A stretch of 13,676 nt of DNA from Hypholoma sublateritium FD-334 SS-4 (Eukaryota > Basidiomycota > Agaricomycetes > Agaricales > Strophariaceae). Each line of letters starts with the position of its first letter. Position 1 is the first letter of the stretch. Made by a program: the position numbers and the translations under genes. Location of the stretch: positions 3,457-17,132 of the forward strand of contig KN817778.1 of the NCBI GenBank assembly GCA_000827495.1, in the 5' to 3' direction. This document shows positions 1 to 8,267 of this stretch, one piece after another. Under the pieces are notes generated by a model, which was given only the letters and a program-made list of their open reading frames with translations, ran no database searches and was not told the origin of the DNA.

Positions 1-237
1 TATGGCAATGCACTCCAGGCAGCATCTTGTAATGGCCACCAGGAAATTGTGGAGCTACTGCTGGCTAATGGAGCAGATGTAAATGCCCAGGGAGGTAAAC
101 ACAGCAATGCACTCCAGGCAGCAAGTTACAAGGGCCACCAGGAAATTGTGCAGTTGCTGCTGGCTAATGGAACAAATGTAAATGTCCAAGGTGGAGATTA
201 TGGCAATGCACTCCAGGCAACAAGTTGCAAGGGCCAC
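1..237 (+). repeat. 99-bp tandem repeat encoding ankyrin units
   Basis: The units are 1-99, 100-198 and 199-237 (partial). By hand alignment units 1 and 2 are about 80% identical at the DNA level, with long identical blocks such as GCAATGCACTCCAGGCA. The period is exactly 33 codons. Such recent, near-identical ankyrin units are known to change copy number in fungal NLR-like genes. Confidence 0.85.
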
Positions 238-264
238 ATTGGGAAATTAGGGCCCAAAAGATAA
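1..264 (+). CDS. Ankyrin-repeat protein, C-terminal fragment (5' end outside window)
   Basis: The frame is open from base 1 and ends at a TAA at 262-264. It encodes two full 33-residue ankyrin repeats and the start of a third. Each repeat carries the core GNALQAAS..GHQEIV.LLLANG, followed by a loop of the form (A/T)(D/N)VN(A/V)QGG. This loop and core are typical of ankyrin tails on fungal NLR-like (NACHT/NB-ARC) proteins, where the repeats act as a protein-binding surface; that link is family knowledge, since no NACHT domain lies in the window. The third repeat fits the consensus through KGH, then changes to IGKLGPKR and stops. So the C-terminus does not come from a normal repeat and probably results from a sequence joined at 237/238. 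The gene may be truncated or a pseudogene. The ankyrin identity is secure; the functional state is not. Confidence 0.85.
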   Translation, partial: YGNALQAASCNGHQEIVELLLANGADVNAQGGKHSNALQAASYKGHQEIVQLLLANGTNVNVQGGDYGNALQATSCKGHIGKLGPKR

Positions 265-830
265 AGAGGTAGTATGCAATAGATAGCGTGACAAAAAATC
301 AAAAGTCTCCAATTTATATAACTCTGGTGGGGTCATGTTTTATGCTATTTATAGGGCAGTAAAGATGGGTAAATTCGCAATGGCTGCAGGAGAGGTATCT
401 ACTTGTAGAATTATATCAGCATGATATTTCTATCATCGGCATCAGATTGCTTATGCTCGCAAGATCGATGCTTGGAATGCTTTCAAAATATAGCAGATTC
501 AGCAGATGTGGATATGCTTTCATTGTTCTGGAAAACTCATGCATGATGGACAGCAGCTTTAAAGAATAGAGAAAGACTGGCATAACTAGAAGGTTTGCAA
601 TAACAAAACAGCAACATCAGCCCATATATACAACAGTAAATGTTTTAAGATCCTCCAGAGACGTAACCGAGACATCTACAATCAACTCCAACTTTGAATC
701 AAGGTGAAAAGCCGCTGGTAGTTCATGCCAAACCTGGCATTCTTTGTACTTTAGTCAACAGGACAACAGCTATTGTGAGAATGCAGCTGCTCTCATTCAC
801 TGGTAATATTTGACGATATTGTACCCAAAC
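265..830. other. AT-rich stretch without a gene
   Basis: No open frame of useful length, splice-bounded exon or RNA gene is visible between the ankyrin stop and the satellite array. Weak matches to the satellite (for example CAGTAAATGTTTTAAGATCC near 634) may be decayed outer units, but they are too diverged to call. Confidence 0.5.
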
Positions 831-1700
831 ATCCGCAGCTGTAAGATCATGCGCAGAGCACTTTACATTACTGTCGCCTATCTCGGCCCCAAAACTGCAC
901 CAATATTATTCACGGCGATAAATTTCTACAGTATTCCGATAGTTGACAACATGCTCGAACATCTGCAGCCGTAGGTCAGGCGCGTAACGCCTCGCATGCC
1001 TACTGCCTATTCAAGTCTTGAAATAACTCCAATATCACTCAGGCAGGCATATAGCAGCAAGTTTGCATAGTTATCCGGCGACTGACAATGTGCTCGAATA
1101 CTGGCAGCCGTATGTCAGGTGCGTAACACTTCACAATACTCATCATTTATCCAGGTCTTTAAAATACTGCAATGTTATTCGCAGCAGTTGGTTTCTACAG
1201 CATTCCAATGGCTGGCATTATGCTCGAGCATCTGCAGCCGTAGATTAGGCCTGTAATGCTTTGCATATCTACCACCTATACAAGCCCTAGAAATGCTCTG
1301 GTTTCATTCAGACTGGAATATAGCAGTACATATAGGCAGTGCTTCGGTGACAGATGATATTGGTAGCTGTAGAGAGCATATGTAACCCTTCAAATTGTCC
1401 ATTGTCCATCCAAGTCTCATAAATGCCTCAATATTATTCATAGTGGTCAGTTTCTGCATTATTCCGGCAGTAGCTATCGGTATTCTCAAACATCTGTTGC
1501 TGTAGATGAGGTGCACAATACTTTGCATTACCTATTGCCAATTCAAGTCCTAAAAACACTCTAATATCATTCATTCAGACATACACTGCAGTAAATTCAC
1601 GTAGTCTTCCGGCGGCCTACAATATTGGTAGCTGTAGATAACATGCGTAAAAATTTGCAAAGCCTATCGCCTACTCAAGTCTCAAAAATATCCTTCTGGC
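831..1700. repeat. Degenerate satellite, about 130-bp units in an A-B alternating (about 265-bp) arrangement
   Basis: The anchor motif ATCTGCAGCCGTA, or a variant, starts at 831, 961, 1100, 1230, 1359, 1492 and 1624, giving spacings of 130, 139, 130, 129, 133 and 132 bp. That is six full units and one partial. Further shared blocks in order are (G)CGTAACRC, TTCAAGTC, AAATRCTCCAATATYATTC, AGCAGTAAATT, TATTCCGGC and TGACAATATGCTCGA. Alternate units are more alike than neighbours. Units at 831, 1100 and 1359 end in a TTTCTACAGCATTCC-type block and a TGCTCGA- or TCTCAA-type tail. Units at 961, 1230 and 1492 carry a TTCAAGYCC block followed by an ATAGCAGTA-type block. The units are strongly diverged from each other, so the array is old. 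The short open frames within it are not genes. Confidence 0.8.
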
Positions 1701-1896
1701 ATTGCAGTAGGCTTGCTTTGATTCTAGCAGTTGACAAGGAACATCATACATGCTCTCTATATTTGACTTCTATATATAGTACTAGAAATGTCTACTGAGT
1801 CATGGCCAATCACATTAAACTAGTTCATGTAGTATCAAAAACGGCCATGCAGATATTGGGCCTACCAATTATCCCAATCCTTATTGAATCCCTAAG

Positions 1897-2609
1897 CTAA
1901 GATGTGTTTGCGTCAATATTTCCAAGAGCTGCTTGCTTGGCAGCTGCTCTTTTGGCTTTGATCTTGACCAGAGCACTGTTTTTGGACACAGGCCTCGAAT
2001 TGGGAACATAGTTCAGACACACCTGTCTGGAATAAAAATGTAAGCAATTTGATCATTTCCTGAGGCAGTGAGGCTTACCTGTTCCACCAAGCCATCAGAT
2101 TGTTGACATCATCAGCCTCGTCAGGATCCTCCAGATACTCCAGAATACTGTTATAGGATTGTCCGGAGTTGGTGATGGTATCATTGCGATTGAAGACACC
2201 CGATGAAGACAGAGTAAACCTTGCCTTCCATGATGGGCGGATGTTAAAGAAAGAAAGGACAAAGAGGAAGAGACAGTACCTGCATGGCAGCATACACAAT
2301 GGAGCCTCTAGTTACGCCTGTCATTCCGTGTATGCGCACATTTCCCGACCTCATTGCCTTAGCCTCTCTCTCCACAGAACTAGGGGAGGTGAATATGTGC
2401 TTGAATGTCTGCAAGTACAGCCATTAGACGTGAGTGAGCTGTCAGTAGGTGCATTTGGTGTAGATGTATCTGGCTCCCACCTTCACCAATATGGAGCTCT
2501 TCAAAAGGCCTTTTGAAGGATCTTTGTCATCATAAGTGTATGAGCTAAATAAAAAGAGAGGCCACTGATCGCCTGGAACAGTGAGCTCTCCTGTACGAAG
2601 CTTGTCAGA
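1897..2609 (-). pseudogene. DUF6698-like gene, 5'-truncated copy (C-terminal four exons)
   Basis: Read on the minus strand, four exons join in frame: 2609-2481, 2408-2280, 2224-2079 and 2026-1897, ending in TAG at 1899-1897. The introns are 72, 55 and 52 bp, all GT-AG. The joined product is about 182 aa. It contains in order KLRTGELTVPGDQWPLFLF, GLLKSSILVK, FKHIFTSPSSV, RSGNVRIHGM, RFTLSSSGVFNR, SYNSILEYLEDP, NNLMAWWNR and a basic tail with SKNSALVKIKAKR. These motifs match a multicopy basidiomycete family that I recall as DUF6698 (function unknown). Introns follow the same codons as in the plus-strand paralogue at 5412-6948. The expected upstream part (coiled region, DW..P, GALLCP) is not found before 2609, and an in-frame TAG lies directly upstream (2612-2610) unless it is an acceptor. 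A transposon sits 64 bp further upstream. It is probably a truncated relic, although the remaining exons have no internal stop. Confidence 0.75.
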
Positions 2610-2673
2610 CTACCCTTCTACGCTTTTGAACATCTGTGCCAACCTCTCCCTGGTTGTTTATTGGACATTATTG

Positions 2674-2697
2674 TGGGTTGGCACAACGCCGGCCAAA
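2674..2697 (+). repeat. Left terminal inverted repeat of the 990-bp element
   Basis: The 24-bp repeat starts TGGGTTGGCAC and pairs with 3640-3663 with mismatches only at positions 5 and 14. It is preceded by the ATTATTG duplication. Confidence 0.85.
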
Positions 2698-3002
2698 TGC
2701 CGGGGACCAGTCACAGGCCCGTCACGGCCCGTCACATCCCATTTTCTTGAAACTTCGCTCCTGTGCTGTCCACAACTCGTAAATGTGATATTTAAAATTG
2801 TATAACCATAGATAATTACAGTATAAACAACTTGTTGAGGACAGAATTTTAAATTTGTAGCTCTGCAGGGTGAAAAAGCGAAATAATGACATTTTACCTG
2901 CCAATCAGAGCTTTCAGCAGTGTATATGAAATATCCTGCCAGGAACAACACTACATCCTTTGATCAACTGAGATAAAGTGATTGTATTGTAGATTAAAAC
3001 AC

Positions 3003-3111
3003 TTTGTTGAGACCAGAATTTTAAATTATGTCCACATTGCAAAGTTAGGGTGCCACATTGGCCATTTTCAATAGGTTAGAGGACATGTATAAAAATTCTG
3101 GTCTCAACAAA
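3003..3111. repeat. Inverted repeat (20-bp perfect arms) inside the transposon
   Basis: TTTGTTGAGACCAGAATTTT at 3003-3022 is perfectly repeated in inverted orientation at 3092-3111, with a 69-bp loop. The similarity resumes further in at ATGTCC. A third, direct, imperfect copy (CTTGTTGAGGACAGAATTTT) lies at 2831-2850. This may be a nested older element or an internal repeat of the transposon. Confidence 0.8.
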
Positions 3112-3639
3112 TCCTTTATTTTACTCAATGAAACATTCCTTTCTGCTGAAGTGAAGCACCAAACTGCCTGAGTGAGCTGCTTTTTTATTGGCATTCTTGC
3201 TATAATCCAACAATGATTATCTGAATTGGTGATGAAGGAACAAATGTAACAGCTTAAAATTCCGGAAATATGCTCTAGGTACATCTATAAAGACACTGGT
3301 TTTCAAACCTAAGCTCTACGTAGTTTTGTTGAATGGCAATCATAACATTAAGTCGGCCATTCCTGTGAAGTTGGTGCACAGCCACCGTCCCGCAATGTCA
3401 TTTTGCGGCGCTGATTCGCCAAATATCAGTCATATTTGGTTGATAACATATATTGACACCGTAAAACCACCTGTATATAGTCTGTAAAGCATTCCATATA
3501 TATTACTGCTTTTTTGGAAAGTTATAAATGAGTGGTATTCTGTCGAGCCTACAAACACCTTGAATTTGTGGCAATTTTGACAGTGTTTCACGTTTTGTGA
3601 CAGATCTGGCCAAATCAAGTCACGTGTGGTGCCCACAGC

Positions 3640-3663
3640 TTTGGCCGGCATTGTGCCACCCCA
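3640..3663 (-). repeat. Right terminal inverted repeat of the 990-bp element
   Basis: Its reverse complement starts TGGGGTGGCAC. It is followed immediately by ATTATTG (3664-3670), the second copy of the target-site duplication. Confidence 0.85.
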
Positions 3664-3670
3664 ATTATTG

Positions 3671-4178
3671 ACCAGTCATTGGAAGATGGACGACCTTTCT
3701 TTGCCAAATATGAGCCCTCTAGAGACGCTGCACTCCAATTCATGAATGACCCAAGAGCTTTGCTCAAGAACCGATTGGGTAAATTTCCCTTTATGCAGAG
3801 ATAGCGGCATTCTCAGGCTGTTGGCGTTCTGGCATTGTAACTTATTTCAGGTTGTATCTGTTTTTTTCTTCTACGTTAGGGTGTACCTCTGTACGAACTG
3901 CTTGAAGCAGTGTGAATGTATATATACATGGAAAGTGCAGTTATGGTAGTCTTTGGGTGGTCTATAGTTATGTACTACTTATAGGATATGTATTGGTCAG
4001 TATTATGTAAGTAAGCTTGAACTTTTGAAACTTTCGCCAGGCATTTGATGGTGGCTGTGGCAACGAAGTGCAACTCCCCTCCGAAAGTATCCTATTAACG
4101 TGCCACATTAACCCTCCCATTTCTGCGCAGCAAAGGTGGAAATCGGCCTACCTCTTTGACCAGTTTTCAGTTAAGTGA
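3671..4178 (+). other. Two exon-like open stretches, product unknown
   Basis: The frame from 3601 to 3804 is open. The part outside the transposon reads DQSLEDGRPFFAKYEPSRD, then a segment ending MNDPRALLKNRLG, followed by a possible donor GTAAAT at 3779 and an acceptor TTTCAG near 3850. A second open stretch, 4041-4178, begins after CGCCAG. It reads AFDGGCGNEVQLPSESILL and ends with FDQFSVK and a TGA. The composition looks protein-like, but I could not join the two stretches in frame and recognise no family. They could be exons of one decayed gene or chance frames. Confidence 0.25.
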
Positions 4179-5330
4179 TGAACCCTATTGATCCGCAATT
4201 CAGCACAAGAGAACTCGACACCGCTTACCCCTTCGCGATGCAACGACAACCAGGAAACGATAACAGAATAGTGGATGATTGACGATCTACTTACATTCGA
4301 AGTTGGAAGACGTCAACAGGAAGCAATGATGGTGTAAGCTTCCCTGCAACCGCACTGCTAACGCTAGCCATCTTAGGAACCGTTTGCAGTCGTCGAATTG
4401 CAGTGGCATTCATCACCGAAGCACCCCCCTCGCTCATAGCTCACGATTGTCCCCGGCGACACCTCCTTTGTCTGATTGCTTGTTGAGAGCTCCTGTCACT
4501 GGCCCGATCTTCGAGTGTCACGCAGCTGGGAGATCTCGCTGACGCTGCAATGCTTTACTACATATCAGTGGTGCCGCATGTGCGCTCGGCTTGCTCAAGG
4601 TGCAAATGGTGAAGGCTACCTGACTTGTCCCAAGTTGATCCCCGAGTCGCCAGCAATAACCCGGAGAAGAGCACGGACGGCCTCATCCTCCAGTCTGTCA
4701 TCTAGTAGGAGAACCACTGAGTCGACTACACCGTGATGCTCAAGGTCAAGGCACTGACGCCGGTCGGCACCGCAGTTGCCACCGAGGTCGTGCTCCTCCC
4801 GCAGGGACAGAAATTGTGAGACTAGCATTCATTTTGTTTTGGAGCCTTCAACTTGAATTGACAATGACTTAACAGTTCTTATTCGTCTCAACTCGCGATT
4901 GCACCACTTTTTAGCGCGCTTCCTGTTCATGGTGCAAATAAACAGAATCTGCCACCAGCTCTCCATGAGTCGCATAGCACATATCAAGCGCGGAAACTAA
5001 CAGCCGGATCAATGCTCGCAGATGCGCCTTGGCATTGACGCAGCACTCGGAACTCGACTTGTTAGGCCGCTGGTGTTGTTAGAACTGGCGTCTGCTATAA
5101 CGGCAATGTTGCCAGCGCCAACCGAAAGCAAGACATTTTCTATTCTCATCCAGCTCACTGTGCCGCATCTTGCGTTTGGCCGTACTTGACAAACGCAACC
5201 CCAAGTAAAATTACGCATAGAATATGGAGAACCCACTGGAATCATATGGAATCATACCGAGTCATTCAGAGTGAATTAGAGTCAGAGACCGGAGCATCCT
5301 TGAAATGAATTGAATTGAGTCAGAAAAATG
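4179..5330. other. No convincing gene
   Basis: Base composition is mixed. Short frames exist on both strands between 4476 and 5245, but none has a start context, domain or splice structure that I can support. Near 5236-5258 the sequence GGAATCATAT-GGAATCATAC is a short direct duplication. Nothing here resembles the missing 5' exons of the minus-strand gene at 1897-2609. Confidence 0.5.
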
Positions 5331-5331
5331 T

Positions 5332-5337
5332 TATAAA
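5332..5337 (+). promoter_or_regulatory. Candidate TATA box of the DUF6698-like gene
   Basis: TATAAA lies 75 bp upstream of the first candidate ATG (5412). It is followed at 5366-5400 by a pyrimidine-rich tract containing TCCTTACTACCTGTCC, a layout common around fungal transcription starts. It is supported by position and pattern only. Confidence 0.4.
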
Positions 5338-5411
5338 GACCGCGGAGCGGCCTCAACTGTGACATTGCTCCTTACTACCTGTCCTTTACTGCTACACTGG
5401 TGAGCCTAGCT

Positions 5412-6948
5412 ATGCCAAGTGTCGCCACGACCTTTTCTGTATCATCCGCGCAATACCGTAATCCAAGCGATGCACTTCAGTGTGAATCTAGGATGAAAGC
5501 GTGCGTATTATTCCTTTGATGACCTCAATGGAATGATATTCACTATGGCTGGTGACAAATTTCTCCCGTCAGCTTTTCCGCAGAGTCTCTTCTGCGTACC
5601 GGGCGGTCTTTTGGGCGGTCTATTCACGCTCTCTGTAACGTGCATGCAATGGTCAGCAACGGCATTGCCCGCAAGGGCGAACAATCGGAGGAACCAGAGG
5701 AGGCATTTACTGCACGGTAAGCTTCATTTCGTCGTGTCTGCATACTCCAAGCTTTGGGTGATTGAGAAGTGAAACCCACGCTATCTTTCATAGGGAGAGA
5801 CGAGAGAACAAAATGTTTGCGGCTCTATTGAAAAGCTTGCTGGGCCTTGAAGCAAGGCTCATGGCCGGCGATTCTGAGGACATTCTGCTGATAACAACCA
5901 TGGTGAGCCTACAATTGCACCAAAAGAACCCGAAGATGATGGCCATGATTCAATAGCTGCAGAAAGGATCCTCAAGTGCCAGGTCCGAAGACATAAAAAT
6001 CCTAAAATCTATTATACTGGACTGGCTTGTAGTACCTGGCGACACTCTTTTCCCTCCCATGTCCGCAAATGTAAAAGCCGATTGTGGCTTCAGACATGAT
6101 GCAACAGGTGCACTGCTTTGTCCAGTGGGCATAGACTGGAATAATCTAGAGCAAGTGAGATAATTTTGGGATGATACGTCGACTAATCAGCATATTCCCG
6201 CCGCCAGGATGAAACAGAAGATCAAAAGCGGAGAACTGAAAGTATCTGGCGAGCAGTGGCCAATCATGGTGTATGCATCGTATACATACAACGAAGATGC
6301 TCCATGGAAAGGCCTCTTACAGAGTTCAATATTGCTCAAGGTATTTTATTTTCCTGCACTAAGTGATTTTACATTAGCTAAATATCTATACACTAGGTGT
6401 TCAGGCAGATATTTACATCCCGCAACGGACCAAGAAACATAGGCATGCACACTAGTCTTACCAGCGTAACTCCTGCATCTATTGCATATGCTGCCGTACA
6501 AGTACATTTCATGTTATTATTCCTTCAACCTTGTTGTCTGATTGTTGATTCCACAATACTTAGGCAAGGTTTGCTCTTTTGTCATCAGCTGTATTTAGCC
6601 GAAGCAATACAGTTACCGACTCGGAAATTTTCTATAACTGTGTAATTGACCGTTTGGAGGCCCCAGACAACATCAGGGAAGTTGACTGTTTACTAGCCTG
6701 GTGGAACCGGTGCATACAATTACATTTTTGATCCCTTCTCATTACTGTTTTCATTAATGAATACTTGACTACTGTTGAACTACGGTTACTTTCACAGCTT
6801 GATATTTCCAGACCATACTCCAATCTCAAGGCTCATATCTAAAAACAGTGTGTTGGCCAAGATAAAGGCTAAACGAATGGCCATTAAGCTAGCAGCTTTG
6901 GGAAACCCTGAGACACTATTGCACCAGCTTCCAGACAATGAATCCTGA
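5412..6948 (+). CDS. DUF6698-like protein, apparently intact, about 338 aa in eight exons
   Basis: The proposed exons are 5412-5457 (tentative), 5584-5716, 5794-5902, 5957-6150, 6208-6340, 6397-6501, 6564-6709 and 6798-6948 (TGA at 6946-6948). They total 1017 nt with no in-frame stop. The product contains in order GRSFGRSIHALCNV, an acidic stretch EQSEEPEEAF, RERRENKMFAALLKSLLGLE, EDILLITTM-LQKGSSSARSED, ILDWLVVPGDTLFPPMS, HDATGALLCPVGIDW, KSGELKVSGEQWPIMVY, KGLLQSSILLK, SVTPASIAYAAVQ, RFALLSSAVFSRSNTVTD, CLLAWWNR and a basic C-terminus SKNSVLAKIKAKR. This motif order matches a multicopy Agaricomycete family that I recall as DUF6698; its function is unknown and no catalytic motif is visible. 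The N-terminus is uncertain: the first exon uses a weak donor (GTAATC), and ATG 5649 is an alternative start, although family-like residues lie before it. Compared with the paralogue at 1897-2609, exon 6 is 24 nt shorter. Confidence 0.75.
6151..6207 (+). other. Probable GC-AG intron in the DUF6698-like gene
   Basis: A donor GCAAGT at 6151 and an acceptor CGCCAG ending at 6207 define a 57-bp intron. A CTAAT branch-like site at 6183-6187 lies about 20 bp from the acceptor. This splicing yields NNLE followed by MKQKIKSGEL, as expected for the family. The nearby GT (6155) gives a frameshift with the same acceptor, or only a 36-bp intron with the acceptor at 6190. Confidence 0.6.
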
Positions 6949-7189
6949 TTATATCTATGTACAACTGTTCTCCTGACGAGTGATAGTCCATCAAATCTAG
7001 ATGTTAGTAATGTTATTTCCTTGTCATCATGCCAATTATTATGTACCATGGCGCTCGAAATAATCTCAGATCATATGACACGAGAATGCTGTACAATGCC
7101 ACCCGCGTGATGTGCAACTATTTCAAGTGTAACTGAATAAATCTGAAAGGAATTTGTTGCTATCTATATTTGATCTATATTACATCCTT
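6949..7189. other. 3' flank of the DUF6698-like gene
   Basis: AT-rich, with no frame that I support. It contains the presumed 3' untranslated region and leads into a short TA run (7196-7205) and the tandem repeat. Confidence 0.5.
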
Positions 7190-7960
7190 ATCTTATATAT
7201 ATATATTCCTTTCTGTCTTTCTGCTGAATTGGCAAGACTTCTATGCTAGAATTTGGATAATGTTAATTGGTTTCTGTCTAGCTCCTCTGATAATAAGGCA
7301 CAATATTGAATAGTGTATCTGGGCTCTAATACTGCTATTTTCTTGTCATTTTGACCAGTTTACTGACCATTGTAAGCAATGACCATACTGCCATCCATTG
7401 GGCATCTTGATAAAACCACAGGAAAACCCAAAATGACAATATCTATATAACCTCAAAATGTTGTAGGTATTTTCTTTTCTGTCTTTCTACTAGATAAATA
7501 AAAAAATTACACCAGCATTCAGACAATGATAGTTGCTCCCCTGTCTAGCCCCTCTGATAATTAGGCACAATATTGTGCCTGGATGCCAATGCTACTATTT
7601 TCTTGTCATTTTGATCTATTTGATAACTGTTGTAAGCAATGGCCATACTGCCATCCATTGGATATCTGGATAAAAATACAGGAAAATACAAGATGAGAAT
7701 ATTGATATTACCTTGAAATGTTGTACATGTTTCCTTTTCTGCCTTTCTGCTAAATAAGTAACACTCCTGCACCAGCATTCAGTCAATGATAATTACTTTC
7801 CTGTCTTGCTTATTCAATCAGTAGGCACAATATTGTGTATTATATCTACACAACAATACTGCCATTTTCTTGTGATCACAATCAGTCTGCCGTTTGCTAT
7901 AAAAGCTTATCCAATTGTGACAATAATACCATTTATTGCATACCTGAATGAATTTGCAAG
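7190..7960. repeat. Three tandem copies of a repeat of about 263 bp
   Basis: The anchor GCACAATATTG starts at 7298, 7565 and 7825 (spacings 267 and 260). The blocks around it recur in the same order: TTTCTGTCTTTCTGCT, CACCAGCATTCAG, CTGTCTAGCYCCTCTGATAA, CTATTTTCTTGTCATTTTGA, GTAAGCAATGRCCATACTGC, CATCCATTGG and ACAGGAAAA. Copies 1 and 2 are the most alike; copy 3 is diverged and incomplete at its 3' end. The outer borders are approximate. No coding function is seen. Confidence 0.85.
7563..7580. repeat. Perfect 18-bp palindrome in the second tandem copy
   Basis: AGGCACAATATTGTGCCT reads the same on both strands. The first copy has only the left half (AGGCACAATATTGAA), and the third keeps a shorter CACAATATTGTG core. 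Confidence 0.9.
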
Positions 7961-8264
7961 AAACTCCACCCTATATCTATTTAGGTGCTTTTGATCTGAC
8001 CTACTAGAATTTGGGGTGTTTTCAGTTCACTAATGTTTACAGTTACTGTATGTTGTTTCAGCCTTTAAGTGTTGAGAGTCCTTGATTATATGATGACTTT
8101 GATCAGAAAGAAAAGTCTTGGGCACTTTGAGAAATCAGCCATCACAGCCATGCCATGGCATCCTTGAAACATCATACTGGAAGTCTTTTATGTTTTATAG
8201 GAATGTCATCAATGGTAAAGCTAAGTATTTGTTTGTATACTAATGTCATTAGAGCACCAATTTC
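7961..8264. other. AT-rich stretch without a gene
   Basis: No supported coding or RNA feature. It holds a 12-bp palindrome ATGCCATGGCAT at 8150-8161. It ends at a sharp change to GC-rich sequence. Confidence 0.5.
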
Positions 8265-8267
8265 CTG

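Larger units (their letters stand above)
238..1878. mobile_element. Candidate non-autonomous element with imperfect inverted ends, enclosing a satellite
   Basis: The left end begins ATTGGGAAATTAGGGCCCAA (238-257). The reverse complement of the right end (1878 going down) begins ATTGGGATAATTGGTAGGCC and continues CAA. With small gaps about 18 of 25 positions agree, including the 7-bp start and the GGCCCAA block. The left end coincides with the exact base where ankyrin homology breaks, which supports an insertion boundary. Against it, the flanks (AGGGCCAC on the left, CCTTATTG on the right) show no target-site duplication, and no transposase is present. It could be a rearranged or solo-ended element, or the end match could be chance. 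Confidence 0.35.
2674..3663. mobile_element. Non-autonomous DNA transposon (MITE-like), 990 bp
   Basis: The terminal inverted repeats are 2674-2697 and 3640-3663. Both read TGGG(T/G)TGGCACAA, then (C/T)GCCGGCCAAA, and match at 22 of 24 positions. The 7-bp sequence ATTATTG occurs directly before the left end (2667-2673) and directly after the right end (3664-3670), a perfect target-site duplication. Subterminal GTCAC motifs recur near both ends (three copies in 2712-2737; CGTGAC and GTCAC forms near 3598-3625), as expected of transposase-binding sites. No transposase frame is inside, so mobility would need a partner in trans. The superfamily is not settled: 7 bp is near the 8 bp typical of hAT, P and KDZ elements. 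Confidence 0.88.

Noticed and set aside
2075..2299. hAT transposase C-terminus suggested by the WW-containing tail
   Set aside because: The full spliced motif order (SGELTV..QWP, HIFTSPSSV, RIHGM, RF.LSS, WWNR) fits the DUF6698-like family; the hAT dimerisation signature is absent.
2169..2516. 115-codon plus-strand open frame
   Set aside because: It lies antisense to the spliced minus-strand DUF6698-like exons, which have family motifs and matching introns; it is a shadow frame.
2610..2612. In-frame TAG as a simple nonsense mutation in the minus-strand copy
   Set aside because: It may equally be a splice acceptor (GGGTAG) next to the first conserved exon, so it was not used as proof of inactivation; the missing upstream exons are the stronger argument.
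2658..2951. 97-codon minus-strand open frame
   Set aside because: It crosses the left end of the 990-bp transposon and has no recognisable motif; chance frame.
7190..7960. CRISPR array
   Set aside because: The repeats are about 263 bp, diverged, and without repeat-spacer structure; the surrounding genes are eukaryotic.
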